This document shows, in pieces, positions 13,701 through 23,140 of a stretch of 64,000 nucleotides of DNA (position 1 is its first letter; the number at the start of each line of letters is the position of its first letter). The DNA lies in NCBI RefSeq assembly GCF_015706575.1, contig NW_024037063.1, positions 16,492,927 to 16,556,926 of the forward strand, in the 5' to 3' direction. Origin of the DNA: Patiria miniata. Taxonomy: Eukaryota > Echinodermata > Asteroidea > Valvatida > Asterinidae. A program made the translations under genes and the position numbers. The notes under the pieces are model-generated. The model was given only the letters and a program-made list of their open reading frames with translations. It made no database searches and was not told the DNA's origin.

Positions 13701-16700
13701 CACTAAAGGTCAAAACAAAATTTGCTTTCACATCTGATCTTTATTTTCATGGCCTGAAGACCTATGTCATAGACTTGGGTCATAGGAAAGTGGTGTTTTC
13801 AAGAACAATTGTTATAAATAGTGTATGTAAACATCATTGACCTCTCAAAGGTCACCAGAGGTCAAATATGAAATGTCTCCACATCTGGAAATTTTCCTCA
13901 TGGCATGAATAACCAACATGCGAAGTTTCATGCTTTAGTCACAAAGTGCACAATCGTATCACTCAACAGCCCCACTATTTGTATTCAACTTTTAGTTGTT
14001 TTAAACACCATTTAATCTCACCTGGTCTTTCGTGTGCCTTTCTGCCTGGGGTCTGAATGACCCCCAACCCTTCCAGCAGATTTGACCTCAGGTCAATAGA
14101 GATGACCTGGCCAAACGCACTCACACCTTTGTCAGTGCGACCACAGCGGGAGTAGTTTGCAGTTTCCCTGGACTGGATGAGACGTGTCTTCATCAGTGCC
14201 TCAAATAGCTCTGCCTGGGTATACACATAAGTAAAGAAAAGGTCCAAACTGGATACTGCAAAGCATACAATGTTTTTGCTGAAAGAGTCTCTGTCTACTT
14301 CATTGAGACAGTGAGGCCAAACAAAATAATAGTTCTGCTTCCGGTTACCCTACCTACTCTATTTTGACAGCCCCTACACTAATTCTTTTAGGGGAAAATT
14401 AGAAGGAAAAAACAGAAAAAGTACTACCTTTTACCCTTGACTACACGCAGACACCTCCTTACGATCGTACAGAAAAAAGGTGCCCCCAAAGAAATTCCCT
14501 ACCTACCCTATTTTCCAATGCCATGTAATTGGAAGCAGAACTATGTTTTTTTTTGGCCTGAGCACTAAACACAGCAAAGAGTGGGCCCAGTTCAAATTCG
14601 GAATGGCTTACAATAGAGATGCAACAACATAAATTTCTGTGCCCTGCAAATTTAACGCATACTGGCTGCTGTATCAAACATAACCAAACAGGGTTTTTTA
14701 CTGTAAATATAAGACAGCTTATGAACTTCCTGCAATACTGATCTTTAAACTCCGCACAAAAGTCACCTTTAAGTTTTTTTGGAGCACGCATATTCTGTAT
14801 TCACAAAATTAACATCTCTCAGTACCTCAATTGTTTTTTCAGTGTTTTCTTGGCTGGCAAAGCCTTGATAGTCCCAGCCGAGGTAGGCGATCCGCAAAGC
14901 AACATGTCTTGTGTTGTACCTGCATAAAATCACACATAAAATGATGCAGTTACATGACAGAAAAATAGGCAGTCTGGAAAAACTAGATTCGGCTTGAACT
15001 GTTTCTACCCTGTTTCTGCCTGGAATCACTCTTTATGTTTTGATAGTAGTTTGATGATAATCAGAAATTTGAAATCTAGCCTCTATTATATGGGACTTGA
15101 TGTCCTAACTTTGGTGAGGTAGTAAAAAAATGTGACATTGGGTTACTGCACAGTGTTTGATTTTGGACAGTTTAAAATGTTTCTCCCTTAACTTCACAGG
15201 GGTTTTCTCCCTAAATCTCACATAGGGTTATATGCACAAATATTTACCCAACTTTAAGGCCAGTTCATGATTCAGGCAACTTAGAATGCAGAGCATAAAA
15301 TCATGTTTATGATAGTAGGCCAGCCAAATGTGGAAAAGTTCTCTAGAAAATAATTTCCCAGCATTTCTGGTAATAGCTGGCATCCATGCTAGATCAATTC
15401 TTTGAACCATAACAAACAAGATGTGGGGGGATGCCATCGTTGATTTAGACCCTAAATTCACCTAATTTGCATAAATCCCTAATACCTGCCGTGTAATATA
15501 TTTTCCCCCATATTTGGGAATATTTTCTAATTTTTTTGTATTTGAAAATTTTGTTTTGGTGAGTCAACTTATACTTCCTTACCTCAATAACATTTGCTAA
15601 ACCATATAGGTGACTGAACAATTATGAGGACATAGTAACAATCCAAAATGGCTACTATTATACCCCAAAGTTGCACGCATTTACCGTGTTTCCAGATATG
15701 TTGCCAAACCTCAGTATTGACGAGCTTCAAATTTACCAAGTTGCTTACTGACACAGTTACCGTATTAACAGCTTATATGGTAAAACATGTGAACAATGAT
15801 AATGTTGTGATATTTAGCCCAGCAAACAAAAATGGGGAAAACAAGGTGTCTGTTAACTGGCTTAATTAGTGAAGGGTTGCCTAACGTGGGAGACTTGAAA
15901 AAGTTCAAGGAAATTTCAAAAATTATTGGAAAGAAAATTAATGGAAAGAAAACATTCGGACATTGACATTATTATTGCAAGCAATTTTTTTTTTTTGGGG
16001 GGGGGGGATTTTCTTGTTCAAGTCTACCATGTTAGGCGACCCTTCGCCCAGTTTATGGACGGCCAGCTGGTTTGCCCATTTTATTTGATGAGCTAAATAT
16101 CACACTGTTATCATTGTTCACATAATCATCCACAAAGTTTAAATAGGGCAACTGTGCCAGTAAGCAACCTTATGAATTGGATGCCTATCAATACTGAGGT
16201 TTGGCAAGACTACTTGATGATATCCGGAGACAAGGTAAATGCGCAGAAGTTTTGGGTTTAATAGTAGCCATTTTGGATTGTTAATATGTCCTCATAATTA
16301 TTCAGTCACTTATATGCTTAAGAAAATGTTATTTAAGTAAGGGTGTTTAAGTTGAATCACCAAAATAAACTTTTCAAATAATACAAAAATTAAGAATACA
16401 TGTATACCCAAATATGGGAGTAAATATATGTACATTCCAGGCAGGGATAAACAATTTATGCAAATTAGGTATATTTGGGTAAAAAATAAGGGTGGCATCC
16501 ACCTACATTTCATTCTCCATCCTTTGACTGATTGATTTGACATGGTTGCCTGCAATTACCAAAAAAATGCAGTCCAAAGTGTAATTTTCCACTTTGACTG
16601 GTCCACTATGATGTAAAAAAACACTGGCAGCAAAAGTTACATGCAATGAAGGTGCCCCATTCAGCCAATTTGCTGTGTGGAAATTGCATATGATGCAGTA

Positions 16701-17071
16701 TTTGTATTGATGTCAAGTATGAAACAACCTTTAAGTCTTTTAACAAACCCGACATTCAGAACCCAGCAAACAAAATCTCACTTTGAAAAATCAAAGGGCC
16801 TTTGTGTTCTCTGCTTTTTGCTCCTTCTTACAGCTGTCTGAGCATTTTGTTGTCGGTCCTGTTTATTTGCAGTATCATTGTGCTGAATGCTTTGTAATGT
16901 GGCTACTTCAGACCTCAACTGCTGAATGGTTGCTAAAAGTTCCTGTAACATATGAAAACAGTCAGAGTTTATAAAGTGTTCAGGATCCAGCACAAACACA
17001 GTACATAGCCAGGACATTCGGGGCTGGCCCCCCAAAATGTGCAAGTAGACAAGACTCTATACCTTGGCCAT
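1735..17071 (-). CDS. PUS3: tRNA pseudouridine synthase 3 (PUS3), 5' half, seven coding segments
   Basis: PUS3 (TruA family, Deg1 in yeast) converts uridines 38/39 in the tRNA anticodon arm to pseudouridine. Coding segments on the minus strand, 5' to 3': 17063-17071, 16782-16942, 14826-14919, 14022-14214, 9774-9879, 9058-9118 and 1735-1794. All junctions have GT-AG borders and the phases join without a shift, giving 228 residues. An N-terminal coiled-coil-like stretch (about 4-40) leads to FDFSK, then HVALRIAYLGWDYQGFASQ, the TruA catalytic motif CGRTDKGVSAF (112-122, catalytic Asp116), YTHILNR, FSTLHRTYKYFFPR and HDFRNFCK. These follow the order of animal PUS3. Vertebrate PUS3 is about 480 residues, so the C-terminal half lies beyond the left edge. 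Introns of up to about 7.3 kb are filled with mobile elements. The three-codon first segment is the least certain part. Confidence 0.93.
2120..2490 (+). repeat. tRNA-derived SINE with LINE-like tail
   Basis: The head carries box A (TGGTTAAGGGC, 2133-2143) and box B (GGTTTGAGTCC, 2181-2191), the pol III promoter of tRNA-derived SINEs. A body of about 200 bases follows, then a tail containing GCGCCTTGA and GTGCGCTTTATAAAT, ending in an (ATT)n microsatellite at about 2470-2487. The element lies in the intron between PUS3 exons at 9058 and 1794. The open frame across it (2209-2409) is not considered a gene. Confidence 0.88.
3847..6615 (-). pseudogene. non-LTR retrotransposon ORF (APE endonuclease plus reverse transcriptase), one in-frame stop
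   Basis: The minus-strand frame is open from 6615 to the TAG at 3847 except for a single TGA at 6163-6165. The N-terminal part is an apurinic-type endonuclease: CIQEHR with the catalytic Glu near 6530, VAGDMNA near 6215, LDYVFIS and SDHAMV near 5950. The reverse transcriptase follows, with FADYSKAFD, GVLQGDTLAPYLF and the catalytic YADDVVL near 4555-4575. A C-terminal region of the kind found in jockey/RTE/CR1-type elements ends the frame. A TAA at 6616-6618 closes the frame upstream, so the copy is 5'-truncated. Clade assignment needs a phylogeny. The host DNA is a PUS3 intron, in the same transcriptional orientation as PUS3. Confidence 0.93.
6597..6655. repeat. 28-bp tandem duplication at retrotransposon 5' junction
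   Basis: The sequence TTCATATAAGCGACTGTGTT, followed by AGTGATAG, occurs twice in tandem (about 6598-6625 and 6626-6654). A shorter third echo (GTGTTAGTGATAG) lies at about 6660-6672. The first copy overlaps the truncated 5' end of the retrotransposon frame. Confidence 0.75.
7040..8455. other. PUS3 intron sequence, nothing recognised
   Basis: Several short overlapping open frames occur on both strands but none shows a protein family, splice context or consistent phase. It lies within the large intron between the PUS3 exons at 9058 and 1794. Confidence 0.5.
8455..8860. repeat. degenerate TGACC-rich repeat related to the 12-13 kb array
   Basis: Two loosely repeated units contain CATCCAAGTT followed by ATCAAAATCCAT (about 8521-8560 and 8642-8675), each preceded by TGACCTTTGACCTC. 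The following ATCCCTTTTTCTAAAGATT also occurs near 13014-13032, tying this stretch to the foldback region downstream. Confidence 0.55.
9058..9118 (-). CDS. PUS3: PUS3 exon with TYKYFFPR motif
   Basis: The 61-base exon has acceptor TTTTTCAG and donor GTAAGT. Its first base completes an Arg codon with the upstream exon, and 20 codons follow, encoding FSTLHRTYKYFFPRGNLDIK. This matches the family's conserved RTYRYFF block. It ends in phase 0, matching the exon at 1735. Confidence 0.93.
9393..9409. repeat. poly(G) tract
   Basis: An uninterrupted run of about 17 G residues. Shorter C runs occur near 1397 and 9611. Confidence 0.9.
9774..9879 (-). CDS. PUS3: PUS3 exon with YTHILNR motif
   Basis: This 106-base exon begins with two bases that complete a Gly codon from the upstream exon and ends with two bases of an Arg codon. 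Donor is GTAAGG; the acceptor is preceded by pyrimidine-rich sequence. It encodes DKTQEIEYTHILNRMLPETI and then RVLAWTPVNPSFNA, a close match to the block of animal PUS3 that forms part of the catalytic fold. Confidence 0.93.
10028..10817. mobile_element. imperfect palindrome, arms about 300 bp
   Basis: The arm 10028-10332 is repeated as a diverged reverse complement at 10522-10817, around a 190-base centre. Matching landmarks are CTACAGTGTGTCT against AGACACACTGTAG, CTGTTGATGTTGTTTAT against its complement near 10710, and CACATTTCACATGCAAACAAG near 10312 against its complement near 10530. It is probably a non-autonomous DNA element. It lies in the PUS3 intron between the exons at 14022 and 9879. 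Confidence 0.8.
10977..13977. repeat. 3-kb foldback region with arms of tandem units
   Basis: The left arm (10977 to about 11670) and right arm (about 13280-13977) are reverse complements. Outer landmarks are TAGTGGGGCTGTT and GAAACTTCGCATGTTG. Each arm is itself made of about four diverged units of roughly 150 bases, each with a TGACCT...AGGTCA motif (for example TGACCTTTGAGAGGTCA). The right arm ends 44 bases from the PUS3 splice donor at 14021. The layout resembles foldback elements described from sea urchins, but no family identity is claimed. Confidence 0.8.
12035..12930. repeat. 145-bp tandem array rich in TGACC half-sites
   Basis: Six units have starts spaced 141-146 bases apart (CACC[AA/AC]GGTGACC at about 12077, 12217, 12362, 12508, 12653 and 12798). 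Each has a core of closely packed TGACC words. Four units (second, fourth, fifth, sixth) contain exact TGACCTTTGACCT. The array sits at the centre of the foldback and is followed by an ACGGACGG-type motif near 12938. Confidence 0.92.
14022..14214 (-). CDS. PUS3: PUS3 exon with catalytic aspartate
   Basis: The 193-base exon has acceptor TATACCCAG and donor GTGAGA. It encodes AELFEALMKTRLIQSRETAN followed by YSRCGRTDKGVSAFGQVISI. CGRTDKGVSA is the invariant TruA/PUS3 active-site motif and its Asp (residue 116 of the assembled protein) is the expected nucleophile. The following NLLEGLGVIQTPGRKAHERP is the variable insert found at this place in eukaryotic PUS3. Ends in phase 1. Confidence 0.95.
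14315..14558. mobile_element. MITE with GGCC ends and 3-bp target duplication (Harbinger-like)
   Basis: The left end GGCCAAACAAAATAATAGTT and the complement of the right end (GGCCAAAAAAAAACATAGTT) share the following CTGCTTCC. TGA flanks both sides (14312-14314 and 14559-14561). A 3-bp duplication with GGCC ends suggests PIF/Harbinger, although that superfamily normally prefers TWA. The 244-bp element has no coding capacity and lies in a PUS3 intron. Confidence 0.7.
14826..14919 (-). CDS. PUS3: PUS3 exon with GWDYQGFASQ motif
   Basis: The 94-base exon follows acceptor TTATGCAG and ends before donor GTACTG. Its first base completes a Lys codon, then 31 codons encode YNTRHVALRIAYLGWDYQGF and ASQENTEKTIE. 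This is the first beta-strand and loop of the TruA fold, nearly identical to vertebrate PUS3. Phase 0 out. Confidence 0.95.
15428..16505. mobile_element. 1.1-kb diverged palindrome
   Basis: The arms are 15428 to about 15900 and about 16020-16505. Matching landmarks are ATCCAAAATGGCTACTATTA near 15641 against its complement near 16260, CCAAACCTCAGTATTGA near 15704 against its complement near 16190, and CTAATTTGCATAAAT near 15462 against its complement near 16458. A T/G homopolymer tract sits near the centre (about 15986-16009). No target duplication was confirmed. It is in the PUS3 intron between the exons at 16782 and 14919. Confidence 0.8.
16782..16942 (-). CDS. PUS3: PUS3 N-terminal exon
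   Basis: The 161-base exon has acceptor CATATGTTACAG and donor GTGAGA. It encodes ELLATIQQLRSEVATLQSIQ and continues to KKQRTQRPFDFS, ending with two bases of a Lys codon. The heptad-like, charged start followed by FDFS just before the HVALRIAY block is the arrangement of animal PUS3 N-termini. Confidence 0.88.
17063..17071 (-). CDS. PUS3: putative PUS3 start exon (Met-Ala-Lys)
   Basis: ATG GCC AAG is followed directly by a GTATAG donor, and phase 0 matches the next exon. The product would begin MAKELLATIQQ. Chosen because it is the nearest upstream ATG with a donor in the right phase; a three-codon exon cannot be proved from sequence alone. Confidence 0.4.
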
Positions 17072-17790
17072 ACCTACATGTACGTGTGCAGAAATGGCAA
17101 GGGCCTACACTGAAGAAACGGGGTTTTTCTCTTCAGCATCATTCCATCTGATATCCTGCAGACAGGTTTCGTTACGCCAGCATTCACTTTCTACCACAAC
17201 AATTCAAATCCCTGATTTCTTGTTTTGGTTAAATTTGCCACTTGCTTTTTGGTTGCACAAAATTGTGCAGCTTTGCTACAGAAATTAAGAGGCAAATTTC
17301 ACCAGAAGGAGAAAAATGGGGGAGTTGTAATTTATACAGCCAAATCATTCCGATCAAAAAAAAAAAACCTTTCAGTAACTTTCCTGAAAGCTTTTTGTAC
17401 ACATGTAGGTATGGACAAGCAGGGTAAGCAAAGGACTCTCATCCCAGAGATTGCAGGTTTGAAACACGTCACTGATTTCAATGTTGGTACCGGTACCTTA
17501 AACACCTTGTTCCCCCAAAGTGCGTTTTTTGACAGTGGATATTTGACCCTGAAGCAGTCCCTGATTGTTTTCGTTGTTGAACCAGCACTACACTGAACAT
17601 TCGCAGTGAGTGGGTTTTTTTTGGCACTTACACATTTTAACCGCGACGCGTATCATATTATGCAAGATCATTTGTATTATATTGTGGTACAAGGAGCTCC
17701 ATCGACAAGGCTATTTGAAAGGTCAAATAAAGCATGTTTTGCATTACACTACAGGTATGTATGCGTCAGGGCTTGAATTGAACTACGGCC
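17072..17790. other. PUS3 upstream region, no gene recognised
   Basis: This should contain the PUS3 promoter and 5' UTR. Short open frames on the plus strand have no recognisable family. No convincing TATA box was picked out. Confidence 0.4.
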
Positions 17791-17857
17791 ATGACGGTCA
17801 GTGCCGTTGTTGCCTTCTTACGTGTCTTGGCCGGTGCACATGCGTGTTCACATGACT

Positions 17858-18325
17858 TCCGTGGTTTGAGGGAGCATGCTGAATGGCTAAGAATCAGGAG
17901 GACGACGTGAATATTTATAATACACCTGATCATTGCTGATATTTACGCGTCTTGGCCGGTGCACATGTGTGTTCACATGACTTGTGTGGTGATCACCAGT
18001 GCATCACAGTCTGCAACACATGCTTTAGGTGTCTGCAAAAAAATCCCCCCCCCAAAAAAAATGGTACGTTAGCATATAGTAATGTCAAAATCTTGTTTTT
18101 AGAATAAGAACATAATGATGTAATGCATCAAATTCGAAACGACCCTTTGAGCTTTTTACCCTTATAGCAATCGATTCGCTCTAGACTGTGTTGCACTGGT
18201 GATCACCACACAAGTCATGTGAACACACTTGTGCACCGGCCAAGACGCATAAATGTCAGGTGTTTTACACATATTCACATTGCCTCCTGATTCTTAGCTT
18301 TTCAGCATGCTCCGTCAAACCTAAT
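17858..18325. mobile_element. 470-bp palindromic element
   Basis: The left arm (GAGCATGCTGAATGGCTAAG from about 17870, then GTCTTGGCCGGTGCACATGT from about 17951) matches the reverse complement of 18180-18325. The inner arms contain TGGTGATCACCAGTGCA and its complement. A further partial copy of the inner arm (GTCTTGGCCGGTGCACATGC) precedes it near 17825. No target duplication was found. Confidence 0.8.
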
Positions 18326-18339
18326 AAACCAGACAATTT

Positions 18340-19185
18340 TCACCAGAACTTCAGAAGAAACCACAGGGATGTTCTAATTGTGGTGAAAAAGTGAGATGCT
18401 TAGGTAAGTGAATCCGCAAGTCAAGTATCAGGACGAGTGATTGTTATGGAAAAAATGTCATCATTTCCCTAGCAGGAGTTACCTCAGCCCTATGTTTTAA
18501 CATTGGGTTGTCCTATAGGGCTGGAGGAAATTGTCAACAAGGATTAGCAACTCTTAAAATTGAACTCCAAAATGTGCCATTTTGTTCCCGTGACACACTA
18601 ATTCCCCTTGGGACTCACCCACACCTTGTCAGGCATAACCACTACACATGTCCATAGAGAAAATAACGATCCACGATGAAGATTCAGCCTACGATTGCAG
18701 TGAACAATCAGGAAATTAGGTCCACTCTACATTTGGCTCGACCATGTGGGATGGAGGTGGGAATGTATGCTCGAATGTAGCATGAAGATCAGCGCACGCG
18801 CAACGTACGTAAACACACAACTTAAACATGACCCGTGCATTCATCAGATCGGAGACGCGAGGCTGGTGAGTAAAAACTCAGATTTTCCACCCAAAAAATT
18901 GTCCCACGATACAAATGTCAATCGCTCTGAAAGATTGCAAAGTTGGGTGAATTTGTGTTCAGAAATTGAAATAACAGACAAAGGAATTTCGTCTATCAAA
19001 GTGTATTTCCTAAAGCCATAGTGTACTGACCACTAAAAAATCATCATGTTAGAAAGCTCACAGAGCCTTCTAATTCTAGAGGTATCATTTCCTTATCTTT
19101 TTGAGTGCATGTGGGTATGGCCTTGAGCACACTCAGTCATGTCAGTGCATAGCCCTAGAAAGTAAGAACATGTAAAATATTCTAT
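18340..19185. other. intergenic, no feature recognised
   Basis: One open frame (18746-19021, plus) of 91 residues with a GTGAGT-like site inside has no recognised family and no partner exons. Confidence 0.4.
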
Positions 19186-19189
19186 TTTT

Positions 19190-19800
19190 TTACAAGTTCT
19201 GTTCATAACTGAATTTTGCAGGTGACTGTCCCATACCAAAGTGACTTTTGCAGGCTAAAGCAATCTTTTTTCTTCAGATTAAATTTTGTTGTAATTTTGA
19301 AAAGCACTATCAAAGAAAATGTGACTTCCCTACTTTTTTTGCAGTCAGAGATGTGAGACCTGCACGTATGTAGTTCTCACAACACGCATGAAAGCCCGAC
19401 ACAATGAAAGCCTGATGCTGATTGGCTCATCAGCCTGATACTGATAGAAAAACTAGAAAATATAGTTTGTTATCAGCCAATCAGCATCGAGCTTTCATTG
19501 CATCAAGCTTTCAAAGTTTCCATCTTGGTTTTTGAGCTTGTTTTCTGGTTGTAGTCTTTCACCCCGTAATTTCCCTCATAAGGCATAGCCTTGCCCTCTT
19601 CACACAAAATTAAACCTGCCAATATTCAAGAAGGTGTCATTACCAGCTGTTCAGATATGTGTCAAGAAATATCAGAATGTCACTTTTAGTGTCATTTAGA
19701 CAGCTGTTTAACTTAGTTTTAGTGAGTCTTTATTACCTAATACTAGAACAACCCGGGTCCTAAAGGTAAGGATTACCAGAATGGGGCTAGTCCGAGTAAC
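19190..19800. repeat. dispersed repeat family X, copy 1
   Basis: Segments of this stretch recur as reverse complement at 60180-60620. Examples are CAAAAGTCACTTTGGTA, GACACCTTCTTGAATAT, and the flanking CTAAAGGTAAGGATTACC. It is an older dispersed element with fragments also near 35105 and 36340. Family unknown. Confidence 0.7.
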
Positions 19801-20145
19801 TAGGACTCTACAAATCGCCTTTTTAAATTCTATCATTTGGACATGGTCTATGGCTAGTCTATGAAATAGACCATGGCTGAGCCATGGTCTATAATATTTG
19901 AGCAGATTTGCTGATTAATTATGCAAGACAACTGCATCTTGACCTTTGACCAATCAGCAGGTGCTTTCTATATCGGGTCTTTGGTCATTCACCCATTGTC
20001 GCATCATACATAGACATGGATAAAAAAACCTAGACACAGCAACAAACTACAAAGGCTGTAGTCACGCGCTCTGTAAGCGATATGTGCCCGGCTGTTGTTG
20101 TATTACAAAACACTGCATTCGAATTGACAACTCTAACGTTAAGAC

Positions 20146-20427
20146 CAGGGCCCAATTTCACGGCGCTGCTAAGCACACAATTTTCTGCTAACAGAGCCTT
20201 CGTCTATTTCAGGGAGACCGTAAGCATGAGCACAGCAAAAGGCAAGCTTACTTCCGAGGAAAAATTTGCTTAAGTAACTTAATGACGTAACAATAGAAAT
20301 CTCCATGCACGCACGACCATTAGCACGTCCACGCCATGAAATAGTGCTTAAGGTTAGCAAATTTTTCTGCCATGCTAAACACAACTTTTCTGCTAACTGT
20401 TAAGCGGCGCCGTGAAATTGGGCCCTG
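20146..20427. mobile_element. 282-bp MITE with CAGGGCCCAATTTCACGGCG ends
   Basis: The terminal inverted repeats start CAGGGCCCAATTTCACGGCG and end with the complement, with AAGC-rich subterminal sequence on both sides. CAGGG-type ends suggest hAT, but an 8-bp target duplication is not visible, so this remains open. No coding capacity. Confidence 0.8.
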
Positions 20428-21058
20428 ATTTGGGAATGAAAAAACGTCACGATTTAGTAAAGTCGACTTCAATTGGCTCAGGCGCGAGATTGCATATTAA
20501 ATGTGCATGCTGTGATACTTATTTATCAGACATTAGACAGGAGTCTGTCTAATATATGTAAAAAAATTCCAGATTCGTTTGCACACGTTTGCATATCAAA
20601 ATTTCAACATGAAATCTCACGAAAATTAGACATCTGAAAAAGGCAGCACTTTCTGATTAGCCTATAAAGAGGGTGAGTATGCTTCTAAAGCAAAAATAAA
20701 CTACAAACTTCTAATAACCCTCATTTTATCATTTAAATGCTTCAATGATGAGCCACTATTATTCTAGTTAAATGCTTCAATCACAGCAAGCTCACATTAA
20801 ACTGTATTGTGTTACGCATTCCAACATGGCACATGTATGCATCAGAACAGCAGCAATCGTGTCAGTGTTTTATTCAGTCTGAGATCAGATTATAACAAAG
20901 CAATGGACATTAAGTTGGTGACGAGGATAAACAGAATAAACCTCTGATGCCTGGGTAAGCAACTGAATACCTAGTAAAGCAGAAACTTATGCAGAAAAAG
21001 GAGTAAATTTGTGGCGAAAATTGACATTGACATCGTGTACTTTTGGTGTAGTTACAGC

Positions 21059-21960
21059 ATGGCCACGGGATCAGGACAGCAACCTGTACCGATAACTGTT
21101 GTAACTGAAATCAGAAACTTAAAGAGTCAACCATTTACTCACCCTGATGACCAAATATCAACTGGAAAAGCTTGGGAAGAATAGAGGGCATAGAGAGAGA
21201 ATTTCGCTACTTCAAGATTAGCAGCCCCATCGACAAAAAGGATGCCCTGTTCATTTATGGTGGCAAAGAAATCGCCAGACTGGAGAAAAGCTTACCCGAT
21301 CCTGGGGATGTGGATGATATTTATGAGAAGCTGAGGACAAAACTGAACAATTACTATACCCCAAAGAAAAATAAACATCATGCCAGATACCTGTTCCTGA
21401 AGATGAGACCCACACCCCAAGACACCACCATGGCTTATGCAGCTAGGCTAAGGGAAAAGGCCATTCAATGTGAGTTTGGAGACACTCGTGATGACTGAAT
21501 TCTAGAGCACCTGATCCAGACCATAACAAGCAAAACCCTCATCCAGAACAAGAAGTGGTCGGTGACACAAATGTTAACAGAGGCCGCACAGATAGAGAAT
21601 ACATGTACGTCCTTGCAGATAAGCAGCATGAGGCCCCCTGATGACAAAGCAAGCAATGTGACCAAGGTGGGATATCAGCAATCATCACGACAGAAGAAAT
21701 CCATCGGTGGGCATTATGGAAAGCCCAAATTCCATAAATCACCACCGTGCGCCTACTGTGGACTGACCGGCACCCACCCACAAGGCAAAAACTGCCCAGC
21801 CTATGGCAAGAAATGCAACAAATGCCAGAAGTGGAATCACTTTGCATCTGTTTGCCGAGCCGACCGACCCTGTGAAGAAAGCAGAGCCCTGCCCAGTCAG
21901 CCTGTCCTCCCAAAACATGCCAAACCCAAGCAGCGTGGGAATCGCTTCAAAAAGACGAGC
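21059..21960 (+). pseudogene. gypsy gag remnant with two zinc knuckles
   Basis: From ATG 21059 the frame is broken by a frameshift near 21175 and a TGA at 21496-21498 (CGA to TGA is the likely change, from the surrounding RDD-ILEHL). The downstream part has two CCHC-type knuckles, CAYCGLTGTHPQGKNC and CNKCQKWNHFASVC, typical of gypsy nucleocapsid. The N-terminal part has the helical gag features KLRTKLNNYYTPKKN and FLKMRP. Confidence 0.85.
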
Positions 21961-23140
21961 ATGGAAGAAGACGATCAAACTGTCAGTTGTAGAGGACTGT
22001 CTCATGTGCGGAGACCGTTTCGTGATACCAGAGAGTCTGCAGAACAACCTGACTTCACTTGCTCATGAGGTGCACCAGGGAATCGTACGCTGTAAACAAC
22101 GCCTCCGTGACTGTTACTGGTGGCCTTGCATGGATCGAATGGTCGAAGAGGCCATACGCAACTGCTTCACCTGCCAATCCAATGACAAAACTGCCCGAAC
22201 TCGGACTGCTCCACTCCAACCTGTGCCGTTGCCAGAGGGACCTTGGCAAAAACTGGCGATTGATATCACCGGACCTTTTGAAAAGGGTCCTCAGGACTGT
22301 AGATTTGCTATACATGTAGTTCTCATCGATTACTACAGCAAATGGCCAGAAGTTGCATTTGCTCGAACTGTCACTTCTAGCACAATCATTTCGATGCTAA
22401 ATACGGTTTTTGCACGCGAAGGACTGCCCAATGAAATTGTCACTGACAGCGGAGTACAGTTTACTTCATCTGAGTTTGAGAACTTTCTGCACAACTGCGG
22501 AATCAACCACTACAAGTCATCGCTTTACTACCCAAGGGCAAATGGGGAAGTAGAGCGTTGGAATAGGGTTCTCAAACAGACCCTACAGCTTGCTTCACAG
22601 GAGAGGAGAGGGTGGTAAGAGGCAGTTGTAGAACTACTTACTGCCTATCGTTCAACACCACACCAGACAACAGGGAAGTCACCATCCGAACTACTGCACA
22701 ATCGGAAGCTGATCACGCGTATGAACATTCGTCACGATAAACCACCTCAGCAGGATGATGCTGAACTTCGCAGTCGTGTTGCTCAGAGACAGGAAAAATC
22801 TCGCAACTACACTGACTCAAAGCGTGGTGCGATTAATCCAAAATTCAAGCCAGGAGACTTTGTACGCGTGAAACGACCAAACAAAGGGACAACCAAATTC
22901 TCTACTCCACAGAAGATTGTCAACACTAAGGGACCATTTACTTATGTGTTAGAGGATGGAAGAGTCTGGAACGCTTCAAAATTAAGTCTATGCCCTGTAG
23001 AATTTATGGCACAGGGTTCAAGCTCAAATGGCATTCAAAATTCCACAGCAGAAAACAAGCCTGTGGCCGGGGATGGTCAAGTTCGACATTCAACCAGACC
23101 TCGAAATCCCCCAGTGTGGTCAAAAGATTATGACATGTAG
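21960..23140 (+). pseudogene. gypsy integrase remnant
   Basis: It contains the zinc-binding HHCC segment (HEVHQGIVRCKQRL and CFTCQ), then the DDE core: LAIDITGPF, EIVTDSGVQF and YYPRANGEVERWN, carrying the three catalytic acids. One TAA (22616-22618) interrupts the frame, which then continues with TAYRSTPHQTTGKSPSELL and the C-terminal PGDFVRVKRPNKGTTKFSTP to a stop at 23140. The frame enters directly from gag sequence at about 21960, the junction of the deletion. Confidence 0.9.

Noticed and set aside
15228..15461. 77-residue minus-strand frame between PUS3 exons
   Set aside because: It does not match PUS3, phases on either side join without it, and it overlaps the start of a palindrome.
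18746..19021. 91-residue plus-strand frame with an internal donor-like GTGAGT
   Set aside because: No recognisable domain and no partner exon in phase.
20146..20427. hAT assignment of the CAGGGCCC-ended MITE
   Set aside because: The ends resemble hAT but the bases on either side do not form an 8-bp duplication, so only a generic MITE is claimed.
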